Notes under the pieces: generated by a model
Databases searched by the model: none
What the model was told of the DNA's origin: nothing
The model's input: only the letters and a program-made list of their open reading frames with translations
Program-made: the position numbers and the translations under genes
Source of the DNA: Astropecten irregularis
Taxonomy: Eukaryota > Echinodermata > Asteroidea > Paxillosida > Astropectinidae
Assembly: GCA_963971285.1 (NCBI GenBank)
Contig: OZ020248.1
Coordinates: 12,834,001-12,898,000, forward strand
Direction of reading: 5' to 3'
DNA length: 64,000 bases
Shown: in pieces, positions 1 through 10,507 of the stretch
Layout of the letters: the number at the start of each line of letters is the position of its first letter
Numbering within the stretch: the stretch's first letter is position 1

Positions 1-182
1 TAAACATCAAAAATCGTGGTTAACAAAATTAGTCTGCAAGCCAAACTCCTTGTTAATGTTATGCTCAGCAAACAATGACCGAATAAAAATGCTGTTGGTA
101 ACACCTGTTCGAGCAAGCAAGACTTTTCATGCTTAATCAACTGTTGACTATATGAAAATGAAATGCACCATGAAATTGGCCC
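1..182 (-). repeat. MITE-C, partial copy cut by window start
   Basis: Matches other MITE-C copies at 6337-6583, 26997-27582, 45777-46374 and 49711-50325. Shared blocks are TTATGCTCAGCAAACAATGA, then AAGACTTTTCATGCTTAA, then a terminus ending GAAATTGGCCC. The element continues to the left of the window. It has no coding capacity. Superfamily unknown. Confidence 0.6.
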
Positions 183-760
183 AATGACGATCGTCATACA
201 CATTTCACCATGGAAAATGCAATAATCATAACAAGATATTGAATACAAAAATATCAAAGTACTTCGATTGCCAACCATGTGACCTGTATTTTTGTTCTTC
301 TTGTTTTGTTTTTGAAAAGGAATTGGGGCCAGCCAAAATGTAACACAAATGGGAACCAAACGACAAAACACATTGTAATCTTCCCACAGCCCCAAACCGA
401 ACTTTCAATATTACAACGATATCAATTACTGCATACTTTATTCGATCGACACCGAGATATATTATTAAAAATAAAACACAAAACCTTGCACAAACGCGTC
501 CATCGGTGACCACCCAAACTGCTATTTACTCAGTTCCTTGAAAATACTAGGGGGAAAAGTGATGAAAAAGGGTCATTTTTTTATCATCAGTAAGGGGATA
601 TCTCGACCGGATGAAAACAAGAAATAAAACAACCTCTGGCCTGGATTGAACAGAAATATTTTCGTTATCAAAGTCACATTCCGTGATAATGATTGTGACA
701 CCGTCCTATATCCGTACAAACACAGTCAAAATGTAAAATGTAGGGCCTACATCTTTTCTG
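183..760. other. no gene seen
   Basis: AT-rich sequence with only short unconserved ORFs on both strands. No splice-supported exon, RNA gene or repeat recognised. Confidence 0.5.
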
Positions 761-1100
761 TTAAAGATACAGTTGAAAGAATTGGTTACATACCCAAGCA
801 GAAATGTTCGCAGATTTACGTATAACTTTCAGGGTATGGAGATGGTGCTGGTAGAAACATACCGTTAAAATGTATCCGCCTGAAATGGTAAAACAAAGAC
901 CGAAAACAGTTTTGATCTCGGGGTAAGGTCAAAACCATTCTTTAGGTTTTATAAGAAAAATCGAGTCGGGTTTTCACTGATTTCTCGTGTTTTGTCCGAT
1001 TGGGCACACATTTTCACAGGCTTATTATTTCATGTACATGCTGGATCAGACCAATTAAGTGCGAGTGCTGTTCCGTGACCTTTACCGAGTCGTGTGTTAG
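761..1100 (+). repeat. MITE-A subfamily II, degenerate copy
   Basis: Aligns by eye with 28690-29050, 46955-47350 and (reversed) 48745-49119. Shared landmarks are GGTTACATACC near the start, CAGATTTACGTATAACTTTC, CCGAAAACAGTTTTGAT in the middle, and a right part with GGATCAGAC. The termini are eroded. It directly abuts the subfamily I copy that starts at 1101. Confidence 0.55.
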
Positions 1101-1479
1101 TTTAAAGGTATTATCATACTTTGGTTTTTGTCAAAGATACACAGATCCGTGGGCAAAAATATCAAGGAAGATACAGTAAAAGCCATCTGTGATAATTCCA
1201 GTCCCATACGGTGCCCACTTTTTGAGAAAATCGTGAAAAACAGCCACGGTATTTCTTAAGTCTTTTCTCTTTTATTTTTGATCTTTTAAAAGATCAAAAA
1301 GATTTTCGGTCGTTGTTTGACTAATTTCTGGATGAATAGACCATTTCAGGCGGAATGAATTTAACGGTAGGTTTCTACCACCACCATCTTCATACCCTGT
1401 ATGTATACATGTAAGTTATACGTAAATCTGTGAAAATTTCTGTTTTGGTCTCTTACCAAAGTATGATACTACCTTTAAA
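1101..1479 (-). repeat. MITE-A subfamily I, full length
   Basis: A 379-bp inverted-repeat element with ends TTTAAAGGTATTATCATACT and its near reverse complement AGTATGATACTACCTTTAAA. Reading TTAA as the target duplication, the element proper runs AGGTA...TACCT. A perfect palindrome, GATCTTTTAAAAGATC, lies near the centre at about 1282-1297. No ORF, so non-autonomous. It is a reference copy for the family. Confidence 0.8.
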
Positions 1480-1639
1480 AGGCAAGCAGGCTGTGTCTTA
1501 CGTTTTGAGATCATGACTGCGGTTTTGGGCCGCTAGAAGCTTTGGCTCCATCTTACGTTTTTAAGTATGAGGTTGATCGTCTTCATTCCTTCTTTTTCAT
1601 AATCCGTACAAATCTCAAATGTATAGGTCTCCGTTTGCT

Positions 1640-2155
1640 TGTTTTTAAAATTGGCATCTAGTATGGGAACGCAAGGCGGCGCTGTTGCTTTTGTTTTCAA
1701 AGTTGGCATCAATGTTTGGAACGCAAGGTGGCGCTATTAATAATTTTGATTTTAAAGTTGGCATCGAGGTCGGGAACGAATGGTAGCGCTGTTGCATTTA
1801 TTATTTTAATTTCAATACAAGTAATAAACTGCTGCAAACTGCTCATCAGCCAAAATGACCTGAAATATATCAGTCAAAATTTGCCTTTGAGAAAGATCCT
1901 GTTAGGATCGAAACGCGTCAGGCCCTATCCTAACTTTAAGCATTTTTTTTTTATTTTGGTATCTACCTTGGGATAACACAAAGTGCAGTGGCGCATTTTG
2001 ATCTCGTTTTTAAAGTTAGCATCGAGATTGGGAACGCATGCGCTGTTGTTTTTATTTTCAAAATTGGCATCTAGCTTGGGACCATAAGGTGGCGCTGTTG
2101 ATCTCTTTTCAAAATTGGCATCGAGGTTGGGAACGCAAGGTGGCGCTATTGAATC
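1640..2155 (+). repeat. degenerate tandem array, unit about 50-57 bp
   Basis: About seven diverged units carrying AAAGTTGGCATCGAGGTTGG followed by GAACGCAAGGTGGCGCTGTT, starting near 1646, 1698, 1755, 1950, 2011, 2065 and 2110. The array is interrupted at about 1819-1940 by a dispersed repeat fragment. Spurious ORFs here only reflect the repeat. Confidence 0.7.
1819..1940 (+). repeat. dispersed repeat fragment inside tandem array
   Basis: Contains AATAAACTGCTGCAAACTGC, shared with 9828-9860, and GACCTGAAATAT followed by GGATCGAAACGCGTCAGGCC. The second part recurs at 25345-25432, 43990-44067 and 57898-57942. Family unknown; possibly the tail of a retroelement. Confidence 0.5.
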
Positions 2156-2937
2156 TCGGTACGTCGTGTCTGATACTGATTCCTTAGCTATTCGTTCAAC
2201 CTGAGCCTGGTAACGAATATGGATAGCAACTGTACAACTTGCTAAGTCATTTCAGCTGTAAAAATACAGCCATTATGTGTATACGTGCAGTGTTCACTTC
2301 AATGAAAATAACACCCAAACAGTAGGCCTACATTTTATCTAAATTACATTTTTACAGTCATTGCAGTACATGTACATGCTCGCAGTATTTGGCATACGAG
2401 CAACGGAATTGATTGATTTGTGTGCAGATAAGGTTTTGTTTTTCACCATCGTAAATTGCCAATGATTTTCAACCAAATACCGTGTGATGTTTTCCGACTG
2501 GTTGTCCCCTTTCAAGTTTAACCAAATAATGCAGCAACCAAAACAGCAACAAATTGTTCTCTTCATATCCACCAGTGCTATGTAGCAGCAAGTGCTATGA
2601 AACAAAAATCTGTCTGCGGTGACATTAAATTTTACGATCGTGATCTGTCTTCCGGTGATTGGCAAGGTCTGTTTTGTCCCCTGTTTTATGCTATAGACGG
2701 CGTTTGTATTTGTTCATGATCACTCTCAACGCGAACGGTAAACAACCGGTGTGCGTAGCAGGCAAGACCAGGAGTCATGGATAGTTCATCCCTTGACTGA
2801 TCGGTGTAAATACAGACTTTCTCGGAAGATACATGCCGGCCAGAAGTGGACTGAAGTGGGGGCAGCATTCGGTCATCTCGCCTCCGTTGCTGCCCCTAGG
2901 CCTTACAAACTTTATCAAAATAACACAATGAATGAAT
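2156..2937. other. no gene seen
   Basis: No exon, RNA gene or recognised repeat. The short minus-strand ORFs at 2339-2868 show no domain and no conservation that can be judged here. Confidence 0.45.
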
Positions 2938-3334
2938 TTAAAGGTAATTTCATACAGTAGGCCTACTTTGGTTTTTGTCAAAGAAATGCAGATTCATGGG
3001 CAAAATATATCAAGAAAGATACAGTAACAGACATCTGTGAAATCCTAACTCCTTTTAATACGGTGGCCACTTTTTGAGAAAACAGTGAAACACGCCCCTG
3101 GTATTTGTTAATTTCTTTTTACAGATTTTTATAACTTCCAAAGATCAAACTTGTTCTGTGGTCCATTTGTTCACCACTTTCAGGATAATACAGCATTTCA
3201 GGCAGAAAAACGTTAACGGTATGTTTCTATCATCACCATCTTTATACCCTGTAAGTTATAGGTAAATCTGTGAAGATTTCTGTTTCGGTATGCTGCCAAT
3301 TTACGATACATGTAGTACAATTTAACTTTAAAAG
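2938..3334 (-). repeat. MITE-A subfamily I
   Basis: Begins TTTAAAGGTAATTTCATAC and ends near AACTTTAAAAG. Internal landmarks are shared with 1101-1479: TTGTCAAAGAAATGCAGATT, CCACTTTTTGAGAAAACAGT and CCATCTTTATACCCTGTAAG. The central palindrome is degraded. Confidence 0.7.
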
Positions 3335-4000
3335 TAAAAAGAATAGGTCCTTATATTGTCCAGTCGAAATGGAAACGCATTTTTATAGTTTACGATAGCC
3401 CAATTCCGCGCATGCCAACGAAAATAAGGTATGGGTATGCGAACAATGTTTCTTTTTTTAACCGTATAGATGAAAAACTGAACTGAGGCATATCGTGTAA
3501 CAAATACATGATGTGTAAACTTTGATAACATTTCTTGAAGAATTCCGAGAGTTGAGAGCATGCTGCGCTTGAAGATGAAGCAACGCGGAAAGAAACTGCC
3601 ATTGTTCGGCTTTTTGCATAATACTGGGACATGGAGTTGTTGAACGTAGTTTACAAAGGAGCTACGGGGGCCCATATTTCTGGAGGGGACATTTAAAAGA
3701 TCAGCATCCTCAAGCATCCCCAAGCTCTCAGCAGGGGAGTAAATCTGCCCCCCTCTAAATGTGTCCGGGGACAGAATTACCAAGGTAAAAGTATCCCGGG
3801 ACAACTGTTCTGGCTCAGCGTGTAAATGTGTTCCCGGACAAAAGTGCACATGGTCACAGCCGTGTACATGTGTCCGGGCGGACATAGAGGCGGGGCGCAT
3901 TAAACCTTTACACTGGTTTGGGAAATCACGAGGGCGTGGTGTGGAGATCAGCGGATTGAACATAGCCATGACTGAAGTTGGCATACAAACATTTCAATTC
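3335..4000. other. no gene seen
   Basis: Overlapping ORFs of up to 218 codons on the minus strand (3328-3984) run into the MITE next door. They show no recognisable domain or signal, so no gene is called. Confidence 0.4.
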
Positions 4001-4165
4001 GGGCGATTCCAAAAGTAGTGCGCCGCCACGAGTTTGCAACGCGTTGGCCAATCACAATTCACAATCTTCCCAGGTGCACAGTTTGTCGAGAATATCAATT
4101 ACGCGCATTGTGATTGGCCAACGCGCTGCAAACTCATGGTGGCGCACACTAATTCGGAATCGCCC
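4001..4165. repeat. 165-bp inverted-repeat element
   Basis: Left arm GGGCGATTCC...GTGCGCCGCCACGAGTTTGC...GTTGGCCAATCACAAT pairs with the right arm ATTGTGATTGGCCAACGCGC...GGCGCACAC...GGAATCGCCC. The arms are about 58 bp and about 85% complementary by eye. One arm recurs at 12375-12434. No coding capacity. Confidence 0.75.
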
Positions 4166-4944
4166 AAAATTCCCGTGATAATCACTGCCGAATATGCCAG
4201 TAAAATTCTAGAATTGTGAAGATCAAGTGTCTTTAGTAATGAGAGGACAACCGGGTATTGCGCCAAGAATTTAACGGCGTACTGCCGGGCGGCCCTGATA
4301 AGCCGTAAAGAGTTTCAGATAACATTCTTTCTCATTGCGTGACACAGTCTTCGCAAACAAATAATAATTCAGGCAAAACAATGAACATCAAACGCTGACA
4401 TAATGATGGATGGTCTCTATTGTGGGCATCACAACATCCTGATAAGACGAGGTAGGCCTATACTTTGGTGTAATGATTAACAGAATGATTGTTCTTGGAC
4501 TTGGGTTGATGGAGAGGTCAGGGAAGATGCTTGAAGAGCTATAAGAGAGAGTGAATGATGAGGCTTGAGAGTCAGACATCGTTCGTGTCCTCATTCTGTT
4601 TCTCCGCTGAGCATGAAAACCAAGACCAGTGGGATAACCCATAGACCTTCTTCGAACCCTCCCTATAGGTCTTTGCTTCGTATATCACCCCAACTCAGCT
4701 AAAACCTTTTGACTCCAGTTTTGCTGAATTGAAGGTCCCTTCTGTTTTTTAGCCTCAACAGCCTTCTCAATCTGATCCGTATCCCAACTGTAGTTGGAGC
4801 CGAACCAGTAACCCTATACGCATCATGAGGTGCGGGTGCAAGCGGTTGGCCTGTGTCGAAAATGTCCACGTCTTTCGTGTACGCGGTGCCCGTTTGAACG
4901 TCTTAAAACACATTTCGAAACGTATTTATGTCCACTAACAACAT
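4166..4944. other. no gene seen
   Basis: Unique-looking sequence with short ORFs only. A TAGGCCTA motif lies near 4453. Confidence 0.45.
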
Positions 4945-5175
4945 TAATTCGGTAACAATATCCACAACACGTTGCCCATTAATTTTAGGGCAATACACCT
5001 TTGGGCCCTGTGTACACTAGCAACATTTGGCCAACATGTTACCGAGATGTTGCTGCGACATGTTACCCAACTCGTTTTGCTCTGTGTACACTGACAACAT
5101 TTTCAGCAACAACGTACCTGGGCAACATGTTACCGAAATTGTTACCGAAAATGTTGACAGTGTACACTCTGCTTT
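4945..5175. repeat. MITE-D copy
   Basis: Palindromic element made of repeats of the motif GGTAACATGTTGCCCAGGTA and its complement, with GACAGTGTACACTCTGCTTT at the right end. The same blocks recur at 21137-21352, 37484-37773 and 55150-55402. No coding capacity. Confidence 0.65.
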
Positions 5176-5612
5176 AGTTTGAAACTGATTTCAAAGCCTG
5201 GCAAGCCAAAGCGAGTGCGCCCAGTATAGTTTCATTCGTTACCAATAAAAACATGGCTACACACGTACATCATAAAAACAATTTGAGGAATAAGGTCTTA
5301 GGATGTGTCTTAATCAGTTTGAGAGCAAATATCCCAAACCAATTGATCTGAAAACAGAAACGAAACTCGAAAGTGTTGTTCTATTTCGAAGTCTTCACCC
5401 CTCACCACGGGCTGCATGTACTTTTTGGGTAGGCCCTACTAGGCCTAAACAGCATACACTCACATACACACACTTGTCACAACAGCCTGTTGTTATAACA
5501 AACGGGAGGGGGTTTGTTATTCCCGGGTTATTTACTGCCGTGTCAAGAGGCCAATGATTTGGGGGACTTGTAACCGGGGAGCACGGTCCCATTGTCATGG
5601 CGGTTTCGGTGT
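5176..5612. other. no gene seen
   Basis: Short ORFs on both strands without domains. No repeat recognised. Confidence 0.4.
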
Positions 5613-5965
5613 TAATGGCAACTTCATACTTTGTTTTTTGACAACGAAAATGCAGGTTTATGGGCAGAAATATCAAAGAAGATACAGTAACAGTCATTGC
5701 TGTGAAATTCCCAGTCCCATCTATGGTTCTCAAATTTTGACAGAAAACAGTGAAAAACGCTCATGGTATTTTAAAATCTTTTCATAGGATTTTTGATCTT
5801 CCGAAGATCAACATTTTTTTAGGTCAATTGGTATTACTCTTGATAAATACAGCAATTTAGGCAGACAGATTTTGACGGTATGTTTTTACCATCACCATCT
5901 TTATACCCTGTAAATTAAGTGACCCTGTTCGAGTATGCTTCCTAAGTATAATAGTACCTTTAAAG
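5613..5965 (-). repeat. MITE-A subfamily I
   Basis: Diverged copy ending AATAGTACCTTTAAAG. It keeps the internal ATCTTCCGAAGAT palindrome position and the CCATCACCATCTTTATACCC block. Confidence 0.65.
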
Positions 5966-6336
5966 AAACAAAAAGTCATTGCAAGTTGAAAATAATGTTT
6001 CATAAACCCCATTTTCGCCTTGAACAACAACAGAATCAAGGCTTGGTTAGTCATTATAATTATGTTGTGCTGGTTAATGTGTCACGTAACGTGGGAGCGA
6101 CTTTTGTCCGTATTTTTTTGCCACAACCGAACCGCGATTGTGTTCAAAGTGGCGTGATCCTATTAACGTGTGTCAAAAAAGTGCATTCACTGAAAATTAT
6201 AATTGTGAATATGATGTTTATTTTTGTGAAGACTAAAGGGGTAGGACTAATGCCAAGTATGAAGGGGGGGGGGTATAGTGCATGGTTATCGCAACAGAAA
6301 TTATCTTCGGTGTGCGAAGGGTTTGCATGAGGCCTT

Positions 6337-6583
6337 GGGCCAACTTCATACTCATAGAGTTTATAAACTTAAGCACAAAATTTGCTCAAGCATGAAAAGT
6401 CTTCCTTGATCAAACAGGATTACCAACAAACTTTTCACTGCTTTTGACTTGTATTCGGCCATAGTTTGCTGGGCATAACATTCACAAGGAGTTTCGGCTG
6501 ACATACTGATTTCATATACTAAGGTTAGGCTTGGTGCTTAAGCAATTTTCGGTGCTTGTACGCAGCTCTGTGAAATTGGTCCC
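6337..6583 (+). repeat. MITE-C, near full length and uninterrupted
   Basis: Begins GGGCCAACTTCATACTCATA, passes AACTTAAGCACAAAATTTGC and GACTTGTATTCGGCCATAGT, and ends GCTCTGTGAAATTGGTCCC. The outer 25-30 bp form an imperfect inverted repeat. This copy shows the uninterrupted TTAAGCACA site that other copies have lost to MITE-A insertion. Confidence 0.65.
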
Positions 6584-6991
6584 TGGACACAAAAATAATG
6601 TTCCGGATGCCATTTCATCGGTGAATCTGAGCTGCTAGAACAGGTGTGCATCTAGCAAGCCTAGCAACCGGGTTATTCACTAACAGGTGGTTTTTCCAGC
6701 AACTGGGCTCGGATCAGAAAAAAAAATCTGGGGAAGTTAAAGCAACGAGAGATGTCAGTTGCTTATATTGGTCATCTGCGTACGTACCTGTGTGCCAGAT
6801 CTTCCGGAAGAGATATAGAGAAATTGAAATCCAATCTGGAGATCTGTTAAGTTTTCTCCAAAGATATGATTTTGTTTAATTGAATGAAATTCAATATCGC
6901 ACGCAAGCCAACGGACTCGAGCGGATGTTTTTGTTGCGTGTATTTAACTCCGTATACGGACAATTCATTTATTGGGTGTTCAACTTCATTC
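6584..6991. other. no gene seen
   Basis: Short ORFs only; nothing recognised. Confidence 0.4.
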
Positions 6992-7351
6992 AAGGTAATG
7001 TACTATCATACTTTGGTAGCATACCGAAATCTTCACATATTTACCTGTAATTTTAATACAGGTATTAACAGAGTTATATATGATAGAATCATACCGTTAA
7101 AGTTTTTCTGCCTGAAATGCTTTATTTATCCAGAAAAGAGTAAAACCAACGACCAAAAATATTGATGATCTTTAAAAGACCAAAATAACGGTGAAAAAAT
7201 ACTGTGGGCGTTTTTCACCGTTTTCTCAAAAACTGGGCATTGTTTGGGACTAAAAATTTCAAAGATGACTGTTACTGTATCTTTCTGCATATTTTGTTGC
7301 CCATGAATCTGTATTTCTTTGATAAAAACCAAAGTATGATATTACCTTTAA
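6992..7351 (+). repeat. MITE-A subfamily I
   Basis: Left end AAGGTAATGTACTATCATAC, right end AGTATGATATTACCTTTAAG. Central GATCTTTAAAAGACC is a decayed form of the family palindrome. Confidence 0.75.
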
Positions 7352-8409
7352 GCACAATCCATTTTTGTCAGGAGGCCAGCTCACCAACAAGAGTTCAGTC
7401 AATTTAAACCATCCAAAAACGTGTTTTACCTAATACCGTAAGTATACCGTGCATGTCTCTGCCTGTTATGGTCTGATGACGTCATGTTAACAGACTGAAC
7501 ACCCCCCCCCCCTCACTCCATCCCAATTAGGAATCAAGCTCGTTAAAAATCCATTCAGATGACATCAAGCGAAAAATAGCTGCTTTGACAAACTGGCTGT
7601 TTCATTCACCAAAAATCCATTTCGACGATGGTGCTGTTGTTGTTTTGTGGCAATTTTCTTTCCATGAATCCATTTCAAAGGAAATGAATTTACGGGGTTT
7701 CTTTTATACGATCAAATTTGGACTAGGGGTTTTGAATGACAGTTTGGGCAGATTCGTTTTAAGTGCACTGACGCCGGGCGGTTTCGCAGTCCATAGCCAC
7801 ATTTTCGTTTTCAATCTTGTTTTAATTTTAAAGCATGAGCCTATGAAATCTGAGAATTTAGTAATGATTCTACCACCATCCGTGTCCAGTCTTCTTAAGT
7901 CACTATACAACATCAATCAACAAACATTCGATCAGTGATTGAGGGAATGAACGATGGGTTGTTGAGGGTTGGAGAGCAGGCGTACAGACATCGGACGAAC
8001 CCGGTGAATGAATTGCCAACATCGGACGATGTTGCGGTTTTTGGACAAGTCCCTCCCCCGAAAAGACATCGGACCACGGGTGTTGCTCACTCCGTTTCAT
8101 GTCTTTAACGAGATCGTACGATCCTCGGCACACATCATCTGCAAATATAAATCCTACGATGGGACGATGATGACGACATCTTTCGCCTGAAAATCACCCC
8201 ATCCTTGATCAGCCCCGTCTCGCCAGATCTTAATTGGAGAGTATCTATTTGCTGCTTTATGGTTTCTTCGGTTGTAATTCTAGGAGCCACTACCGGTGAA
8301 AGGCCTATAGATTTCATGGTTTTTAGAGAGTAAATAATTATGCAGGTTGTACAATCAAAGCTTCCTATAGTTTGGTGTAACATGGCACGTCATCCAATAT
8401 CTTCCTTAC
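7352..8409. other. no gene seen
   Basis: Contains a C13 tract near 7502 and overlapping short ORFs, including 117 codons at 7585-7938. No domain, signal peptide or splice pattern is convincing. Confidence 0.4.
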
Positions 8410-8671
8410 TCTATGGGCGTTTACGAAACGGAGGTTCAGAACTTCAGACTCAGGCTCAGGCTCCAGCTCTGACATATGCTGAACTTGATATAGGTTGTGG
8501 TTTTTCATTAAAGCTGAAGCAGTTAGTTATCCATTCCAAACCAGAGAATCTACTTCAGAACCGCTGCCTAAAGACTCTATTTTGATACTTGCTAATATTC
8601 AGAATGGAATCACAAAATGGAGCCAGAGCCTGAGACGGAGCCTGAGTCTCCGTTTCGTAAATGCCCATAGA
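8410..8671. repeat. 262-bp inverted-repeat element
   Basis: Left end TCTATGGGCGTTTACGAAAC is mirrored by the right end GTTTCGTAAATGCCCATAGA. The subterminal CTCAGGCTCAGGCTCC and GGAGCCTGAGTCTCC blocks also oppose each other. No coding capacity; superfamily not determined. Confidence 0.7.
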
Positions 8672-10353
8672 TTGCTGTAAGGAGTGCAATGGTTCCGACC
8701 ATAGAGTTATCCAACGCTCGTCCACACTGTAATTAAGAGGGGCGGGGCAACTGACCAAAGGGTGGGAGGGGCGGAAAACGAACAACAAAACCACACCTGC
8801 ATTGCAAAACATTAATTTTGGGGTCTAACAAAGAATATGGTGGTCAGCTAAAAAAAAAAAAACAATTGCCGTGAGAATGAACACACCACTCTATATGCGC
8901 CTATAACTACACCGGTGCATGCACGTAGGATCTATAACCGGACAATTCAGAGCCCGTGGAGTCCGTCTTTTCGCACCCGATCGTCTGTCACCAAGCACCC
9001 TAATCCCCATGATCCCATAATCCGGCCGATCTGCCAAATATCGGTCCCAAATCCTGATTTCCGATTTACGGCACAAAATAAGAAAACATCCGCTTTGCGC
9101 CCAGCCACCCCCTATCATTGCAAGATGTTAAACCAATCAGAAAGGGGGAAAGAACAGGTATCTGCATGCACACTTGCACGAGTGTTACCCAATTCCTCGT
9201 ATTTGGATCATGCTGTTGTTGTTGCTGTCGTTGATGTTGTTGTTGTTGTTGTTGTTAAGTTTGTTGTTGTTATTTTTTTCGAAAAGGGGGAGGGCGGGCT
9301 GATGTAGACCCCAGCTGCGCATTAAGAGATACGTTTGAATTAACCCCGATCACGATAAACTTAACGTTGTGTTTCGATAGGTGATTTGTGTGTAATCTGT
9401 GTATATCAGTCTATATATGATTCGATGTACCGTATGTGCATAAGTATAGCACTTACTTTATATGTTGTAAGTGATTTGTCAGATCACTCTGTCAGTTCCA
9501 CAAATGCATTAAAGTAAGTGTCCGCAAGACTAGGTTTTCTTACAATTTCCATCGTTGTTAAGGAGCGGATATAGGTCATCAAGGCAACAATTAAGCAGTA
9601 ATAGCAGCTCTTTTTGCAACCAAAACAATTACTGAAAGTAAAATCAGAGCAGGTGACCGACTTTTAAATTGATATTTATTCCACCAGTACAGTATGTTTG
9701 CCAACAGCTGCGGGACCAAGTCAGCACTTTTCAATTTTAATGTTCAATGTAGGCCTATATTAATCGTTCATGATGTGTTCCTCGAGTTAGCCTGCAAATT
9801 CTATTGCAAAGATGATTATTTTATACAAGTAATAAACTGCTGCAAACTGCTCATCAACTACAATCACGGCCTGAAATACAATGTACAGTATATAAAATGC
9901 TTGGAGGGCGTGGCGCTTCGCTCTTTAGTATAGGCTCTTTCTCAATTGCTTAATGTCCCCCCATTGTTCCGATCCTCTCATCCATTTAAGTGTATCTTTA
10001 CTTGCACGTTCTTGTCCTCTTGTAATTTGGCCTTTGTTTTATTTATGGCAGGTTATTTTTGTCATGTTGTTTTGGTGAAAAGGTTCGAACACCTTTCACC
10101 TTTCCGTTTCGTACTTTTGTCAAATTCCACCACAAACCAGAGTTCGCGGTTTTTACTTGAAAACAACAGATGTGGAGATATAACGGTCGTGTTTGTGTGT
10201 ATGCGACTTCGTGCACGTTCCTTCGTGTTTCACTTTCAATTCGATCGCTGCAGTGAAAATCAGCTGACGTGATTTTTCTTTTCAGGTTTTCAAATTAATG
10301 TGGTTTTCTTGAATATTATTATTATGACAGCATATTGGAGGCAAACATCCCCC
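8672..10353. other. no gene seen; GTT microsatellite inside
   Basis: A (GTT)n-rich stretch lies at about 9211-9272. The fragment AATAAACTGCTGCAAACTGC at 9830-9860 is a copy of the dispersed repeat noted at 1819. The 130-codon ORF at 8915-9307 depends on the microsatellite and is not credible. Confidence 0.45.
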
Positions 10354-10507
10354 GGGGTCGATTTCACGAAGCCCTACGCGGATAGATCGTAGCTCGAGGT
10401 ACTGAAGGATAACCCATCGTAGTGGGGACCTATCCTACGTGAGACTGCAATGCATCGTAAGTCCTACGATTGATAGTAAGTTACGATTAGTTTGGTAAAA
10501 TCGACCC
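10354..10507 (-). repeat. MITE-B, 154 bp
   Basis: Ends GGGGTCGATTTCACGAAG and GGTAAAATCGACCC, with internal palindromic blocks CCTACGATTGATAGTAAGTT and GCAATGCATCG. Six further copies are in the window. Confidence 0.75.

Noticed and set aside
3328..3984. 218-codon minus-strand ORF
   Set aside because: Part of it lies next to or inside a MITE-A copy, it has no recognisable domain or splice context, and conservation cannot be tested here.
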